Part shown: positions 24,901 through 38,500 of the stretch, piece after piece
Numbering within the stretch: the first letter of the stretch is position 1
How the letters are laid out: every line of letters begins with the position of its first letter
NCBI RefSeq assembly: GCF_021155775.2
Contig: NC_060233.1
Location: forward strand, 7,938,782 to 8,002,781
Source of the DNA: Neodiprion pinetum
Taxonomy: Eukaryota > Arthropoda > Insecta > Hymenoptera > Diprionidae
Direction of reading: 5' to 3'
DNA: 64,000 nt
The notes under the pieces: model-generated
Database searches by the model: none
What the model saw: the letters and a program-made list of their open reading frames with translations, nothing else
Told to the model about the DNA's origin: nothing
Made by a program: the position numbers and the translations under genes

Positions 24901-27900
24901 CCAGGGAACAAAACCGAGTTCCTCGTCTCGCAGAATCTTACCGAGGAAGAATTTCAGGAGAATCCAACCATCAACTGGGACGCCATCATCTGGGTTGGGA
25001 GGCCTCTCGAGCTATGGGTTATCCAGGTCATTCTCGCCATGGTATCGCTGACGGAGGCTCTCCTCCTCGCCTATCTGGGATACAAGGTACTCTTCGTAAG
25101 CTTTTAATTTAAAATCGACCTACACCTGCTCTATTCCATCACCTATAATTGCGCGTTTCTCCGTTGGTTGGCAAGAATCATAACCATAACCGTACTCTGC
25201 GTCCTTCTACCCTTTCAATTCTCTTCCAGTGTTTTCTTTCTTTTTGTTTTTTTTTTTTTTTTAACCTTATTTCTATTTATTTTTTGTCTCTTGAATTCCA
25301 TTAAGAAAGATGATAAGATATTCGAAAAAGAAATTGAGCAACTTGAAGAAAATTTCATAATTGTCGTTAGCAGTCCAATGGATTGGGTAAATTAAATTAT
25401 TTGCGGTTGATTACATTTTTACATTACATTTACAAAAGCAACTCTCGCTTAAACGTATAAGATTTTCCAACATTGACGTTTTTTTTTTTTTTTTTGTAAT
25501 CTTAATATATATCATCGTAAAGTCTGCGAGACATATTCTTTGACAATAATTTTATATATAATAACTTATAACACTCAAACTTCTTTGACGTGAATATTAT
25601 TACTATATAGAGAAGACAATAATTTCTTCGCGGCATTTTCATCTCAGAAGATAATATATCGTCTGCACCCGTTCGAAATTTGTGAAATACAGGTATTACG
25701 GCATTTCATCAATTTGTAATACGGATATAAATTGACGTTCAATTATGACCACCGCGAGCTTTTCTCTTCTTTCGATATAAATGGAAATTGATAAAACAAA
25801 ATTTCAATCACTGAAAGACAGATTGCCATTGAAACTTTTTAACGTGAAAACAATTTCTCGATACATTCGCAGTGCAAGTTTCGCATTCTTCTTCGGTTAA
25901 ATTTATACTTTCAAACACGCAACAATGACGATGACGAGTTCGCAAAAAAATTTGCAAAACTCCGCCCAGGCAGCGTTTACCTCGGTCAGGACAAAAAAAG
26001 AACGATACATCTTCATTACAGTGTTAAACCTCTCGTTTCAACGGTTCGCTTTTTCTCAAACGCTTATTCTCCTTCTACAAGAATTTTCAAATAATAATGA
26101 TAAACAATTTTTTCTAAAAGTTGAATTTCGTCGAAAGTTCGCGAGTCGGTCTCGGTTTAGGTTCGCCGGTCAATCCGTATTATACATTTCGCTTTCTTCA
26201 CATTCAAGTAAAAGGCGTTTCATGTCCCTTCAAAGAGCATCGAAAATCTTTTTCTCTCACCATTATGTATGGGGAATGCCATGCGAACCCAACCGACGTC
26301 TGACCCTGACCATGTTTAATTTTGTTCAAAATTTTTTCTGCAATTGTACCAACCCTGAAACACTACGTTAAATTTTTTCAGGCTTTTTTATTCAATTGAT
26401 TTATTATTCACAAATATTGAGAGTTATTTTGAAAAGAACTTTTTTTTAAATTCTCGAAAAACTGTATTTGCTTTTCCAAACTTTTTGAGAAGAATTTTCA
26501 GACTCTTTGAACAATGTTTTAGTTGACCAAGAAAATTGAAGGTGTTGAAAAAAAAGTGGAAAAAATCCTCCCACCATGGGCCTGGTCTTGAAATGTTCGC
26601 AATAAAAATACAGTTTCTGGAAATTTAAAAAAAGCTCCTTTTCAAAATAACTTTAAATATTTATCATTTATTGGGCAGTTGAATAAAAAATCTGATAAAA
26701 TTCGGGGTGCTGTTTCAGAATTGGGACAATTACCGGAATGATTTTAAACAAAATCAGTGATGGTGAGGGTCAGACGTTGGTCACATTAACTTGAACGCTC
26801 GAATATCGAAAGTATACCGGTGTGAAATAAACAGATAAGCGAGAAACAAAAGAACAACGCTGTATTCTAATCTCGTTATCTGTGTTAAGCGAAAGAAAAA
26901 ACAATAATAATGTCTGGGTGGGAAATTGAAACGTTTCCATTAAGGTAATGAAAACAATTCCTACCACGTCAAATTGTACATTTGACTGCGTGCGTGAATG
27001 TTTGTCTGCCAGATTTCGGATCGCCGATTCAAATCAACTACGGGGGTTCGCGTTTAACGTATACAAAACCGCAAAGTAGAAATTTTAGCGACACATGCGG
27101 AGGCACAAAGCCATTAGCATTCGTGTTCGAAAAAAAAGCTTACAACTTTATTACGTCAACTCGGTCTACGAAATCACAGTTTAACCGGAGTTTTGTCGTT
27201 AATTTAAATTTTTAAAACTCCGACACGACTACTGTGGAACAACGTAACGTGTTGGTATTTTCGTGGAATCAAGTATTAACGAATATTGATCTCCGCTGCC
27301 AGTTTTTCGTATTTGACACTCGGTAGAAATCAACGGCACTCAACTGTGTTGTTTATTTGTACATAAAAAAAAAGCATCATTCAACCATGTATAAAATTTT
27401 GTTAAAAGTACCGAACTCTTTGCCTGAGCGTTCGATTGTGCTTAAAAATTGAGTGTGATTTATTGTTTGCAATATTTCGAACGCAACGGCGTGAGGCAAA
27501 TGCCGATAACAAAGGCGCCGCGTCAAGCTCACCTGAACGCACGTGGGAAAGCGAATTTACGAATTTACGAATTCCGAAATCCGTATCAGAGTTTGAGTAG
27601 ACGCGGTCCTGAACAGTTGGCGAAGCATCCGAGACCCAAAATGTCCCGAGGGACGCGGGACGTAATCCGGGATTACAGCTAATGATCGCGCAAACCTGCT
27701 GCTTTCGCCAAATCCGCCATGACACTTGCGACTTACACGTAGAATAATACGGGACGAGCCATTCCCTCCGACGAATTATACTCTGATACCGGTTAACCCT
27801 TTGAGTCACACCTTATTGTTGTTGATTTTGAATCAACTTTTATAACAGGTTAGCATTCTATGGTTTTTGGGGTCGTTGATTACGAAACTGAAATCAGATT

Positions 27901-30900
27901 TCATTGTTTCAAGATGATGGATCCAATATTGCGAAGGGAAATTTCAAATTTGATCGAAAACGGTCGGAGTTGCTGATTGGATTCGCCATACTAAATTTTT
28001 TAAATCTGATGTCAGATTCGTAATCAGCGACCCCAAAAACCCCAGGACAGAGCATTTTTCTCCGGATTCGATCGAATTTGAAATTTTCGTGCGCCACATT
28101 GGATCCGCCATTTTGAATTTTTAAGGTTCGATTTCAGATTCGCAATTAACGACCTCAAAAACTTATAATTTGTTTAAAACATGTAGGTATACGCGTTGAG
28201 GGGTAACTTTTTCGGTGATGAATTATTCCTTCAATTTTCACGATTGTTTTCAACAATTTGTTTCTAATACAAAATGAAATGCTGAAAAGTTTTCTAAATT
28301 TAAAAAAAAAACAATCGATATGACATAGGTGGTAAAAATACTTACCACTATGACTCAAAGGGTGGTTTAACAAACAATTATTCCCGAAAGCGTCTGCGTG
28401 TCGCAGCTCACAAAGCTAAATACATACGAGTATGTATCAGATACTGATCACGTTTTTATTTTACGATTGCAACTGACTTTTTCACCGCACGTATGGCCGT
28501 TCGATCAAGCTCTGCATATGTGTAACAGGACAATGCCGATCTATATTACTGAATATGATAAATGCCCCGACTGCAGTCTCCTTAATCACAGTGTCTGGGT
28601 CAGGGTTAAATTTAGATTATCCACTGGACGAGGGGACGTTTTTTTTTATCATTCATTATTCGTTATCCCCTCGAACAGCTAGCACCGTTAAAAAAACTGG
28701 CAAACTTTAAAAAACATAATTTTGGCATCGATCGACGTTACGAAGATAACATGGATTTTTTTGCAAGATGCGAAAAAATTCGTTAAAAATTCGCAGTAAT
28801 ACTGTCCGTCAAATTTTTATCCTTGATTATTATTTCTACTCGAGTTCTTTCATGTTGGAATCCATAAAAACATCTGGGTCTCTGGCAAGCTGAAAAGATA
28901 TTCATCCTTCATCAACTGACGGGAAAGCGTTTTTCCGTCAGCCCTCCAGAAGAATCTACGAGATAATTGATTTCTTTTTTCGAAAGTTCAGAGGTCGCAG
29001 GGTTTCAAACCAGATTTGACGAAGGTTCAAAGCGGGCCTCCTGAGCCATTTATCAACCGAATAATTTCAAGTCGTTTTCGTTTTTCTCGAATTCAGGACA
29101 AAATCCTTTTTCGTACTATATAATATTACGCCCAACGTTTCGCAGCATGTATCGTATAACCACGTGTCTGAAACGCCATTTTCTATTGCTGAATTTTTCA
29201 CTAGATGGATTTTGAAAAGCGAAAGGATTTATATTGAGAAAAATCAGTCCACTTGATAGTCCCTCATAATGGCTTGCCCGTCGACATCTTCTTTGTGTTC
29301 ATTCTTCTCTTCAATTGTTCCTCCTACTGATCGAAACTCATGTTTCATGTTATACACGCCGTTATACGTTGCCGGTGTGGAAGGTTGCTTGTTTCAGGAG
29401 CGACGCATATTTGATAAAACCGAATGAAATAATTAAACATCAGAATAACGTACATCATGCGCACTGCGAAGCTTCTGAGCTTTTGATAATTCAAGCCTAT
29501 AGTAAACCGCACATATGCCGACTAGCCCAAAATTCGTATACACCCCATGCAAATCCGTGTGCGGTGAACTGATGTTTTCCATATACCCTCGACGATGCCT
29601 GTACGAGAATTAGCAGTAGGTGAAAATGTGATTTCAAAGTCTAATACCAGTCCCGACCCGCGTGGCTTGTCACCCTCGTTTCCTCAAATAACCCTCTTCG
29701 TTTCCCTATAAAAGTTTTTCGGTCATACTGTATATAAAGGTGCCGAAATTTATACGGCCAGCCTCGCAAACACCATTCAAATTTCAATCTCACAAGACTC
29801 GGTCAGCCCGCCAAGTGTCGGTATTTTGAAAAGAAAACTTCCATCCTCGACTCAAAGCTTGATAAAAATTCTTACATAGTCATGCAAGGTGCGGGGTCAA
29901 AGTTCCGAACGGTCCAAGTTCCGACAGACCATTACACTGATTGTGAATTGTCAAAACTCCGAACGGTCAAAAGTTCAAACAGTCAATGCTGCAAAGCTAC
30001 CAATCATCTTACGTAAGCAGTAACCACCTTACGGCACATGTGAAGTCTGGTAACGTTTGGCGTTTCGACCGTTCGGAACTTTGATTCACATCCGTCGTGC
30101 AAAGGTCCGTACAGTGGATGGTTGAAGAGAGCTTTTTACTTCATCGATAATCCGGGAATTTGACGAACGTATGCTCAGTGGGTTGACTATCGGAATCACA
30201 ATCTCTAACGTTCCTCAAACATGGAACATTCGCACTGCAGTCAATTCGAACGCATCGACTGTGCAGATGCATATTTGAAACAACGAGTCTGCTGGAATGT
30301 GTTCGACATGCAAACGCTCGCCTCAAACTTTCCGTTCACGTATCTAGCGCGGTACTTAAATTGCAAATCGCAAGAGATGGTGGAGGTAACCATCCTCGGT
30401 GTAGATCCAACGCATTATCGGGAGTTCGATGGATCGTGGATACATCGGTTTACCCAACCTTTGTCAATTTTAACGGGCGAACGGCGTGTAACGGTATATT
30501 TTTCTTCCTCTTCTTCTTCTCCTACTTCCTCTCCTTCGTTCTACCTTCTCCTGCACGTAAACTCTCGCCGAGCTTACACCTTGTAGCCTTCTTATTCGAG
30601 ATAACAGCTTTGGCGTGACTTCGGCGCATGCACACCTCCGTGTAAAACCGCCTGCAGTTAGTGTGCATCAGAAGCACAACACGTCACCGCCACCATCCCC
30701 TTGCACCTTATCCTAACCGAAGCCAACCCGAGTTCGCAGATCCCAAGTAACTCGTTCACTTTTATTTCTGCGTCGCTTAGCCGACTGAAACTCCCGTCCA
30801 TGCTTCTGCTCCGCAGCTTCACTCCGAGCTCTCGTAAGCTTTCCCAGCAATCTGGAACGGTTCGTTTCCTTGTGGCATGCAATTTCCCTTAGTGCACACT

Positions 30901-33900
30901 TACCCTACCCACCCCTCATCCTCCTATCTCAACCAGCAACTCCAACCGCAATCCTGACAAACATATCTATCTCTCATCCGGATGATAAAGGTTGCCTTCA
31001 TTTAACTTCATCTCGGGTGTATACCTGTACGCATGTGCACACATGCGGACGTGTTTCACGTATATTCGGATGAGATCTCTGTGCCTCACTTCCGCCCGGT
31101 CATGATGGATTTGATAGATAATTCGTTCGTTGGGAAATGTATTTTACCAAATGCTTGTACCGAATATTAGATATACGAGCGATTTGTCGTCCTTTTGGAA
31201 TGGTATAGTTTTTCATAGCTATTGAAATACAGGTATTCAAACATTGCGATGGAAGATAGGCACTTGGATAAATTGGTTTGAGGAAACATTTCGTTTACTG
31301 AAGTGAACAATATTATTTTTCGATTAAAGTATCCCAAAATGGACACCATAAAATTGCACTTCTCAAGAATAAAAAAAAAGATTCCCAATTGTTATAAAGT
31401 TGTTATGATTCTTGCCAACTACGATAAGCGAAGAGACGATTTATAATCTTCTTTCAATCAGTCTCTGCTATGCAATATTCAATCTCAATCAAATTACGCG
31501 TTTAATGTAAGCCTGAAAACTTGAGAAAAATAAAATATTCATTTTTTTTTCCTCACCGATTACATCCATCGCTCATCGTAAGCCTCGATCGTTCAGATAT
31601 GGATACTCCGAGTCTCTGAGGAGATTATAGTTACACTGGTACGCGAGCTTGATCGGGCAATGAAATAATATTTTCAAAGACGGAAGCACATCGTCCGTAC
31701 AAAAGTCTGAAGACCGTTAAATTAGTCTCGTCTTACGATGGATCTAATCGAGGATTCAACCATCTTCCAATTTCCCGTGAACTATGTATTAATGAGTAAA
31801 AAATTGATTCGTGCTCCAAGCAAAAACCGCAAAAGAATAGCGAAAGTTGCCCTGTATTTTTTTGAAACATGCAGCATCTTTCGACGTTTCATTTCCCAAA
31901 GGAAAACAAATAAATAAATAAATAAATAATACAAAAGTGCGTGATGTAATAAGCAATTCGAACCCGATTGCTTTCGCTTGATTGTGGTTCCCCGATGCAT
32001 GTGATAAAGTGTTGTAAATTGGAGTACAAATCAAACAAATCTCGCGATCGTTGACGAACGACCGTTGACGAGTTTGCACGGGGTGTGTTGAGCTGTCCTC
32101 CTGATGTCTGCAGGGCAACATCTGGCAGCAGCTTCTGTCATTCCACTTCATCCTCGAGCTGGTCAACACGATCCCCTTCACCATCACGGTAAGTGTTACA
32201 CTCTCCGCGTCTTCTTAACAACCTGTAACACCCCTTGGTAGTGTCAATTTGTGTACGAGTTTCTGTAGCATTGCGACTTGTCCCGCTTGTCTGCGTTGTC
32301 TGTGTTTAGCCGACTAAGAAAATTGCCGTCGTAACCGTTTACAGGACTCGGCTAATTGACTACCCCTAACTTTTAACGTCTCACTCGGGCCTACCGGCGA
32401 AAGATTAAGACGGGCCTGTGATGAGAGGGAAAGTCCCGAGTTGGAGAACACCAACGACGAAACACAGTAAAATCTCGAATTCTCTGCCGGTCCAAGACCT
32501 TCGTTCCGTACTAAACTCCAAGTCGTTTCGCAGTAATTGACAGAGAGCGAACGCGAGTCGTTCGCGCATGTAAAAGCAAAGTCAGGCTGAAGATAACACC
32601 GGGTAAATACCATCCAGGAAGCTGTAATTAATGTTCTGAAATGTCTTGTTACTTCTCTGGAAATTCGTACCAAACTGAAAATCTTCTACCTAACAAGGAA
32701 GGTATCCAAGTTCGATCTCTCCGATTTGATTCCTTTTTTAAATTGTCATAGTAGACTGAATACTAAGCGACACGTATTTTTTTTTATCCGCCATTAAACA
32801 CTTTGAGGGGGTGAAAACACCCTCGAAAGTAAGGCACGTCAAGGTACGATTTGGCAGTTTCACCCACAAGAACACAATATATTTAACCAATCCAACTGTC
32901 AGAGTTTTCTCATAACGAAAAATGTTAAAGTGTTTAGTGTCAGATAGAAAACAAAATACGTGTCCCTTGGTTCTTAGTCTCCTGTAACATATGAAATCGG
33001 AGAGATCGACCTGGGATACCTTCCTCGTAAGAGTGGAGAGACACATCCGAACAACCACCCATACACCATTCGAACTGTGCAGCTTATTCAAGTACCACGT
33101 TACGGACGTCACAAAATAGCACACATCGCGATGCCCAAGACTACGTAGTTTCCCCCAACGGGACGTTGGGAATTACCCCGAGCAGCCTGACTGCACGCGG
33201 ATGAAGTCAGCTAACGATATTGCGCATAACAAGTATCATACCACCGAGATGTTTAATTAGCTTAGGTCATTACCCGGACGGATACGATCTGTGAGAGATG
33301 AATGTGACGCGTGCATCTGCGAGCTTAGCATCGCCGTGCCGTGCCGGATTGTAACTTACACACACGTAGATACAGAGGCCTGTTCCATAATTCAAAACGT
33401 CATGAATAACTTGGTAAGCACGCGGTCGTCTCTGTGCCCTGAGCTCAACGTCGTCGCTGGGGGAGGATTACATCAGGCTTGTCATAGGAAAGCGGTTTCG
33501 TCCTTCGCCGTTCCGCGCTCCATATTTTCTGGTACACGGTTATATCCCACTCGTCCTTCAACCCAGACGCTTATCCCCCGAACAAGAGCGTCATGGATAC
33601 CGAGCCGGCGTTACTCGCTTATCGACGAGTGGAAATAGAAAAAAATAAAATAAAAGGAAAGTCGAAAGTTGAGCCGGTATTTATTTTTTTTTTTTTAAAC
33701 TCCAAACTGGATATGGGAAAACCTATATATTACACCTGTACGTTTAACGCAAGGTTTTCACGGTCCACAGTACACCCTGAAATTTAGTCCCTCATCCGTA
33801 AACACCGCCTGACCAATTGCCTCGGTATTTGTTCCCGGTAAATGTTTACCTTTGCTCTCTTTACAGGCCAATTGACCGTGTCGACGTCGATACCTCCCTT

Positions 33901-35499
33901 TTACACACGGGATGCAAGCTCCATGTTCAAAGTTTTTGCGAAACGACACAGTTTCAGGGCTGGAAATGTTGTTGACGTTTTTTTTTTTTTTCTTTAATAT
34001 CGAACATTTCAATGCTCGTTAGACACTATTTAAAGTCTAGCTCATTTTTCCTGGTGCTTATATCGTTGCACAACGGCACTGAAAGTCTCCTGCGAACGAG
34101 TGCTGAAACCGTTATATCTACGGGATTGATGTGAACGCGGGTCTTCAGCACCACTTGCACTATACACGGACCGCTCTATTCATCTTGCAGACAATAATTA
34201 GTCTGAGAGCAATTTTACGGACGGGAGTCGAGGATAGGATGTAAAAAAAAAAACAAAAAAAAGAAAACACCCGGGATAGGAATTATCACTCACCGAGTGA
34301 TGAGAGTAGGGAACCTTTCTTCCGACCGAAAAGTGCACTGGGTTGAGAAAAGCTTTGATGACAGCGAATTCTAGTGCAATCCACAATACGTCGACTTTAG
34401 CTGTTTGTTGTTTCTGCTGAGTGTTCTCGCTGATTTACCTACGCGTTTATATTATTAAAATGAGGAAAACAACTGATTCAAATTTTTACACAGTCGATTC
34501 CATTGTGCCATAAAAGTGGTTTGATGAAATTCAATGATTCCGAAAGATCTGCGAACATTTGTACAACTGAATCATTTCGTACATTACTTTTTCTTTATGC
34601 CTGATTTAATAGGGGGAAAGACAAGATACGATAACTTGAGCAAATTATTGAAACCATTTTTCCTGTCCAGTATATATTAAATTCGTTATTTGGTACATAA
34701 ATGCATATAACATGGTGTAAAAATAGTTTTCGATGAACTCGCTCGATTTATTGTATATTCTGTTTCTGGTCAAGGCGGAAATCGTGGACATAACAACACA
34801 GGTCAAGAATTAGCTGTAGATTTACTAAATTAGTCGATTATTAAGTACAATGACAGTAACGGTGATTTGGTCTGTCGAATCGGTCGAAGAAGAGCAAAAG
34901 AACCGATTCAGCGAACACAGTTCATACATTGAAGTTAGTGAAACAAGAGGTTATCACTATTAATGTTGAGGAGAATGACGCGGCACAGAAAAATTGATAC
35001 AAAAGTGCACGACGCCTCTATCCATAGGAACGATCCTCGATCTATCGGCCGGAAACGCCACCTGAACTCGGATTCTATAACGGGCAATTGTACGGCGTAA
35101 AGTTACAGCCATACATCCTAGAGTCACAATTGAACTGGGTCTCGCTCTGAGGCAGTCGATTCTCTGTTACGCCCACCCGATGCTCTTACATAAGTTAAGA
35201 AGTAGTTTTGCGTGTGTATGTGTTTAGTAGTATTGTATACTCGCGGTAGACTCGAGCTTTGATGGACGTGCTTCGCGTACGTGAAGAGCTAAAATTTTGT
35301 CAATATGTTTTATTACAGCTGCTCTATCCGCCGATGAGAAACCTCTTTATACCGGTATTCCTAAACTGCTGGCTGGCCAAGCATTCTCTGGAAAACATGT
35401 TCGTGAGTATTACGATATTTAACAACTTACGTGTAGAAGCTGATGTCGCGATAAAAATGGATTGGATTAAAAGTGAAACGAATCGCTTTTACCTCTATC

Positions 35500-35533
<34 letters not shown>

Positions 35534-38500
35534 TTCCACATTTCAGAACGATCTTCACCGGGCAATGCAAAAGTCACAATCGGCCTTGAGCCAGCAACTG
35601 ATGATCCTAAGCGCCACTCTCCTCTGCCTCGTGTTCACCAGGTGAGTAACGACGTGCGGTTTGACTTCTAGCACGCAACGGGGCGATATTCCCGATGGTC
35701 AGTTTCACCCTGAACCCGGATCGTTGCTGCATCGTCGAATGACGCAGGGAACACTCGGATTGTCGCGTGTTTGTCGTGGAACCCCCGACTGCTGGTCGGC
35801 GGTTCACGTTTGTCCGGTGCATTATTAATGCCTTTGTGTTCTACTTTGGGACCTCGGCTCACTGCAGGCGAACTGTATCCGACTGCCATTAGCCAGTCCA
35901 GTTCTCCCCTTCACTCTGACAATGAGTAACAATGCGGTCTTCGACCAAAGACCGAACACCGTGAATCAAATTTCGGACTTTCGACTTATTCAGACGTACG
36001 TACGCGCTCTGATTAGCTTTCGCTTATTTCGTATGTACACTCGGGGACAATGAATCTGAGACGGCTAATTTTTTACACTAGGGAGTTATGTTGGCAACGC
36101 AGAGAAACCTACAGCGCCACAGTCGGCCGAGCGTGAAACTAACTCAATCTCAATAAACGTAACGTAACCCATGACCGTAGAATCTAACCTTAGAATACCA
36201 CGGGAATAATGACTTGTTGGATTGACACGTCAATTCTAAGGTTAGATTCTATGGTCATGGGTTACGTTACGTTTATTGAGATTGAGTTAGTTTCACGCTC
36301 GGCCGACTGTGGCGCTGTAGGTTTCTCTGCGTTGCCAACGTAACCGTCTAGTGTAAAAACTTAGCCGTCTCAGATTCATTGTACCCAAGTGTACCTTCGA
36401 AAGAAAAGGTTCGGGTCAAAAACGTGGTGAAATTAACAAACGAGTCTTTTTCGTAAGCGGTCACGCTCAACGAGGCCTAAATGTTAACCCTTCTAGTCAC
36501 ACGTTATTCATGTGCTGGGTCAACTTTGATAACAATACATTGTTTTATCGTAACAATATAAAATGCTTCGAGAGATCACCGTCGGCAGGGGAAAACGAAC
36601 TCTTTTCCATACCTGCACTGAAAAACGACGATGCGAGTCGCACGGAAGCCGGTACTCGCTATTTTAGCGACTATTAAACCTTGGGGGTGTGATACATTGT
36701 GTATCCTCGAGTAAAAAGGGTCATGTAGGCATGTATGGACAGCCATGCGTGAAGCATCGATTGCCGGCTCTCGGAGAGCCGCACCTAACCAACTTCACGG
36801 ATTTCGCGTCCGACGTTTACGGTATACCTGGTCGATTCTGCCGGCTTTCTTTTCACCCCTTCTCTCTCGTGTTTTCTATTTTTTGCAAATTAATTTTCAC
36901 GTCAAAATTTACGCCCTAATATGGTTAAGTCAAGAGCACACTGAGGCCGCTCCCGCCTGCAGCCAGATTTTTTCGTCCCACCTTACAATCGAATTACTAT
37001 CAATTTTTTACTCGCAATGCTTGTCGGTTCGTTGCCGCAAGCAATTTTTCGTTTTTAGCCTGTTCATTTATTCACTTTTTCATTTATTCCTCTTTGCTCT
37101 TCACAAAAATTGCGCGGTATTCGATGCGAGATGCATGTAATGAAAATTATACCCAACTTGTCAGGTCGTGCCTCGGTAAACGTCTGCCTTCACATACTTT
37201 TTTATCCTTTTAAAAATCATCGTCCTGAAATTACCGCCACATATATAATATATTCATGTACATATATGGGAATAACAATATTAAACACGTGTATGGGACA
37301 TGACGCCGTTTATCGCTTGGTTTTATTTCCCCTGTATAAAGTGGAAATTTCACCTCGTGGCAGGGAAATTTCTTGCTTTTAGTACAATCGTACACATGCA
37401 TAAATTCTACCATACATACGTATATACAATATATCCAACGTGACAGGTCAGAATTATTCCTATCTCGTATGAAAAATCTTATATAAACATCTGCTACTGA
37501 TATCCGACGTAAAAATATACACCATTTATCGGACAGGCAATATAAAAAAAAACTTTAACAGATAATTCTACAATCAGTTCTATAGATTTAGACCTTTATA
37601 AAAATGAGCGTTTGAAATCTTTTTTTTTTTATTGTTCCTGTCTCTGTTCAAAATTGTCTATGGGGTAATGGAAAACCATCCGAAAATTTTTACAGGTCAG
37701 GGTTCTTTTTGAATTTTCATGCTCCCAGGGACTTAAACGCTTTCTAATTGATGTAAAAAAAGATTCCCTGAAAATTTGAGCCCTTCATATCAACTCTAAA
37801 ACAGTCCACTTTGTGATCGAAGTATCTTATGGAAATAACATGGAGAAGTTTTGTTTTCATCTTTGAAATTTTACAAGTCGTTGACAAATATACCGACAAT
37901 AATGATGAACAGATATTATTGTTGAGAATGGAACGCTCTACAAAAAAGCCCTGATGCACAAAGTTCGTAAATGAAAGCGTTCATTTGTTAATTGACGTTA
38001 AAAATTTAATTTATGTGTATAAAATCATCATTCCTTCAAGTATAGCTGCGAAACAAACAACTGTGTCATAAAATATACCACATTCAAAAAGTTTCTCCCA
38101 CGTTGTTTCCGTTAATAAGATACTTCGATCACAAAATGAACCATCTTACAGGTAATACAGAGAGCTCGAGTTTTCAGGGAATCTTTGTTTATTTATTTAT
38201 TTTTGTTTTTAACAATTTGAAAGCGCTTAAGCCCTTGGGAGCATAAAAATTCAAAAACAATCCTATCAAGGACCGCCCTGCCACATATAGGCATAAGGGT
38301 AAATCTTTAACTTGGGCGTGCGACTGTCCCGGCGAATTGAATACGACCGCGGTAAAAGCTCGGCCGTTTGGCATTCGGCGCGAGTTTCTACCTTCCGACA
38401 TCGCCGCACCCTTGGTCGAGGGTTTCGCAGCCCCGCATCCCCGGCCTCCTCCCCGTAACGGTGCTTTGCAAGCGCAGCTTGTTCATTAGCGGGACGCTTT

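Larger units (their letters stand above)
25087..32113 (+). other. slo2: slo2 intron 3
   Basis: GT-AG intron of 7.0 kb with inverted-repeat elements at 26290-26781, 27863-28163 and 29894-30084 and a CT-rich tract near 30497-30560. No other gene is recognised. Confidence 0.95.

Noticed and set aside
27402..27809. 135-codon open frame on the - strand in intron 3
   Set aside because: No recognisable domain or codon pattern. A locally higher GC content explains the open frame.
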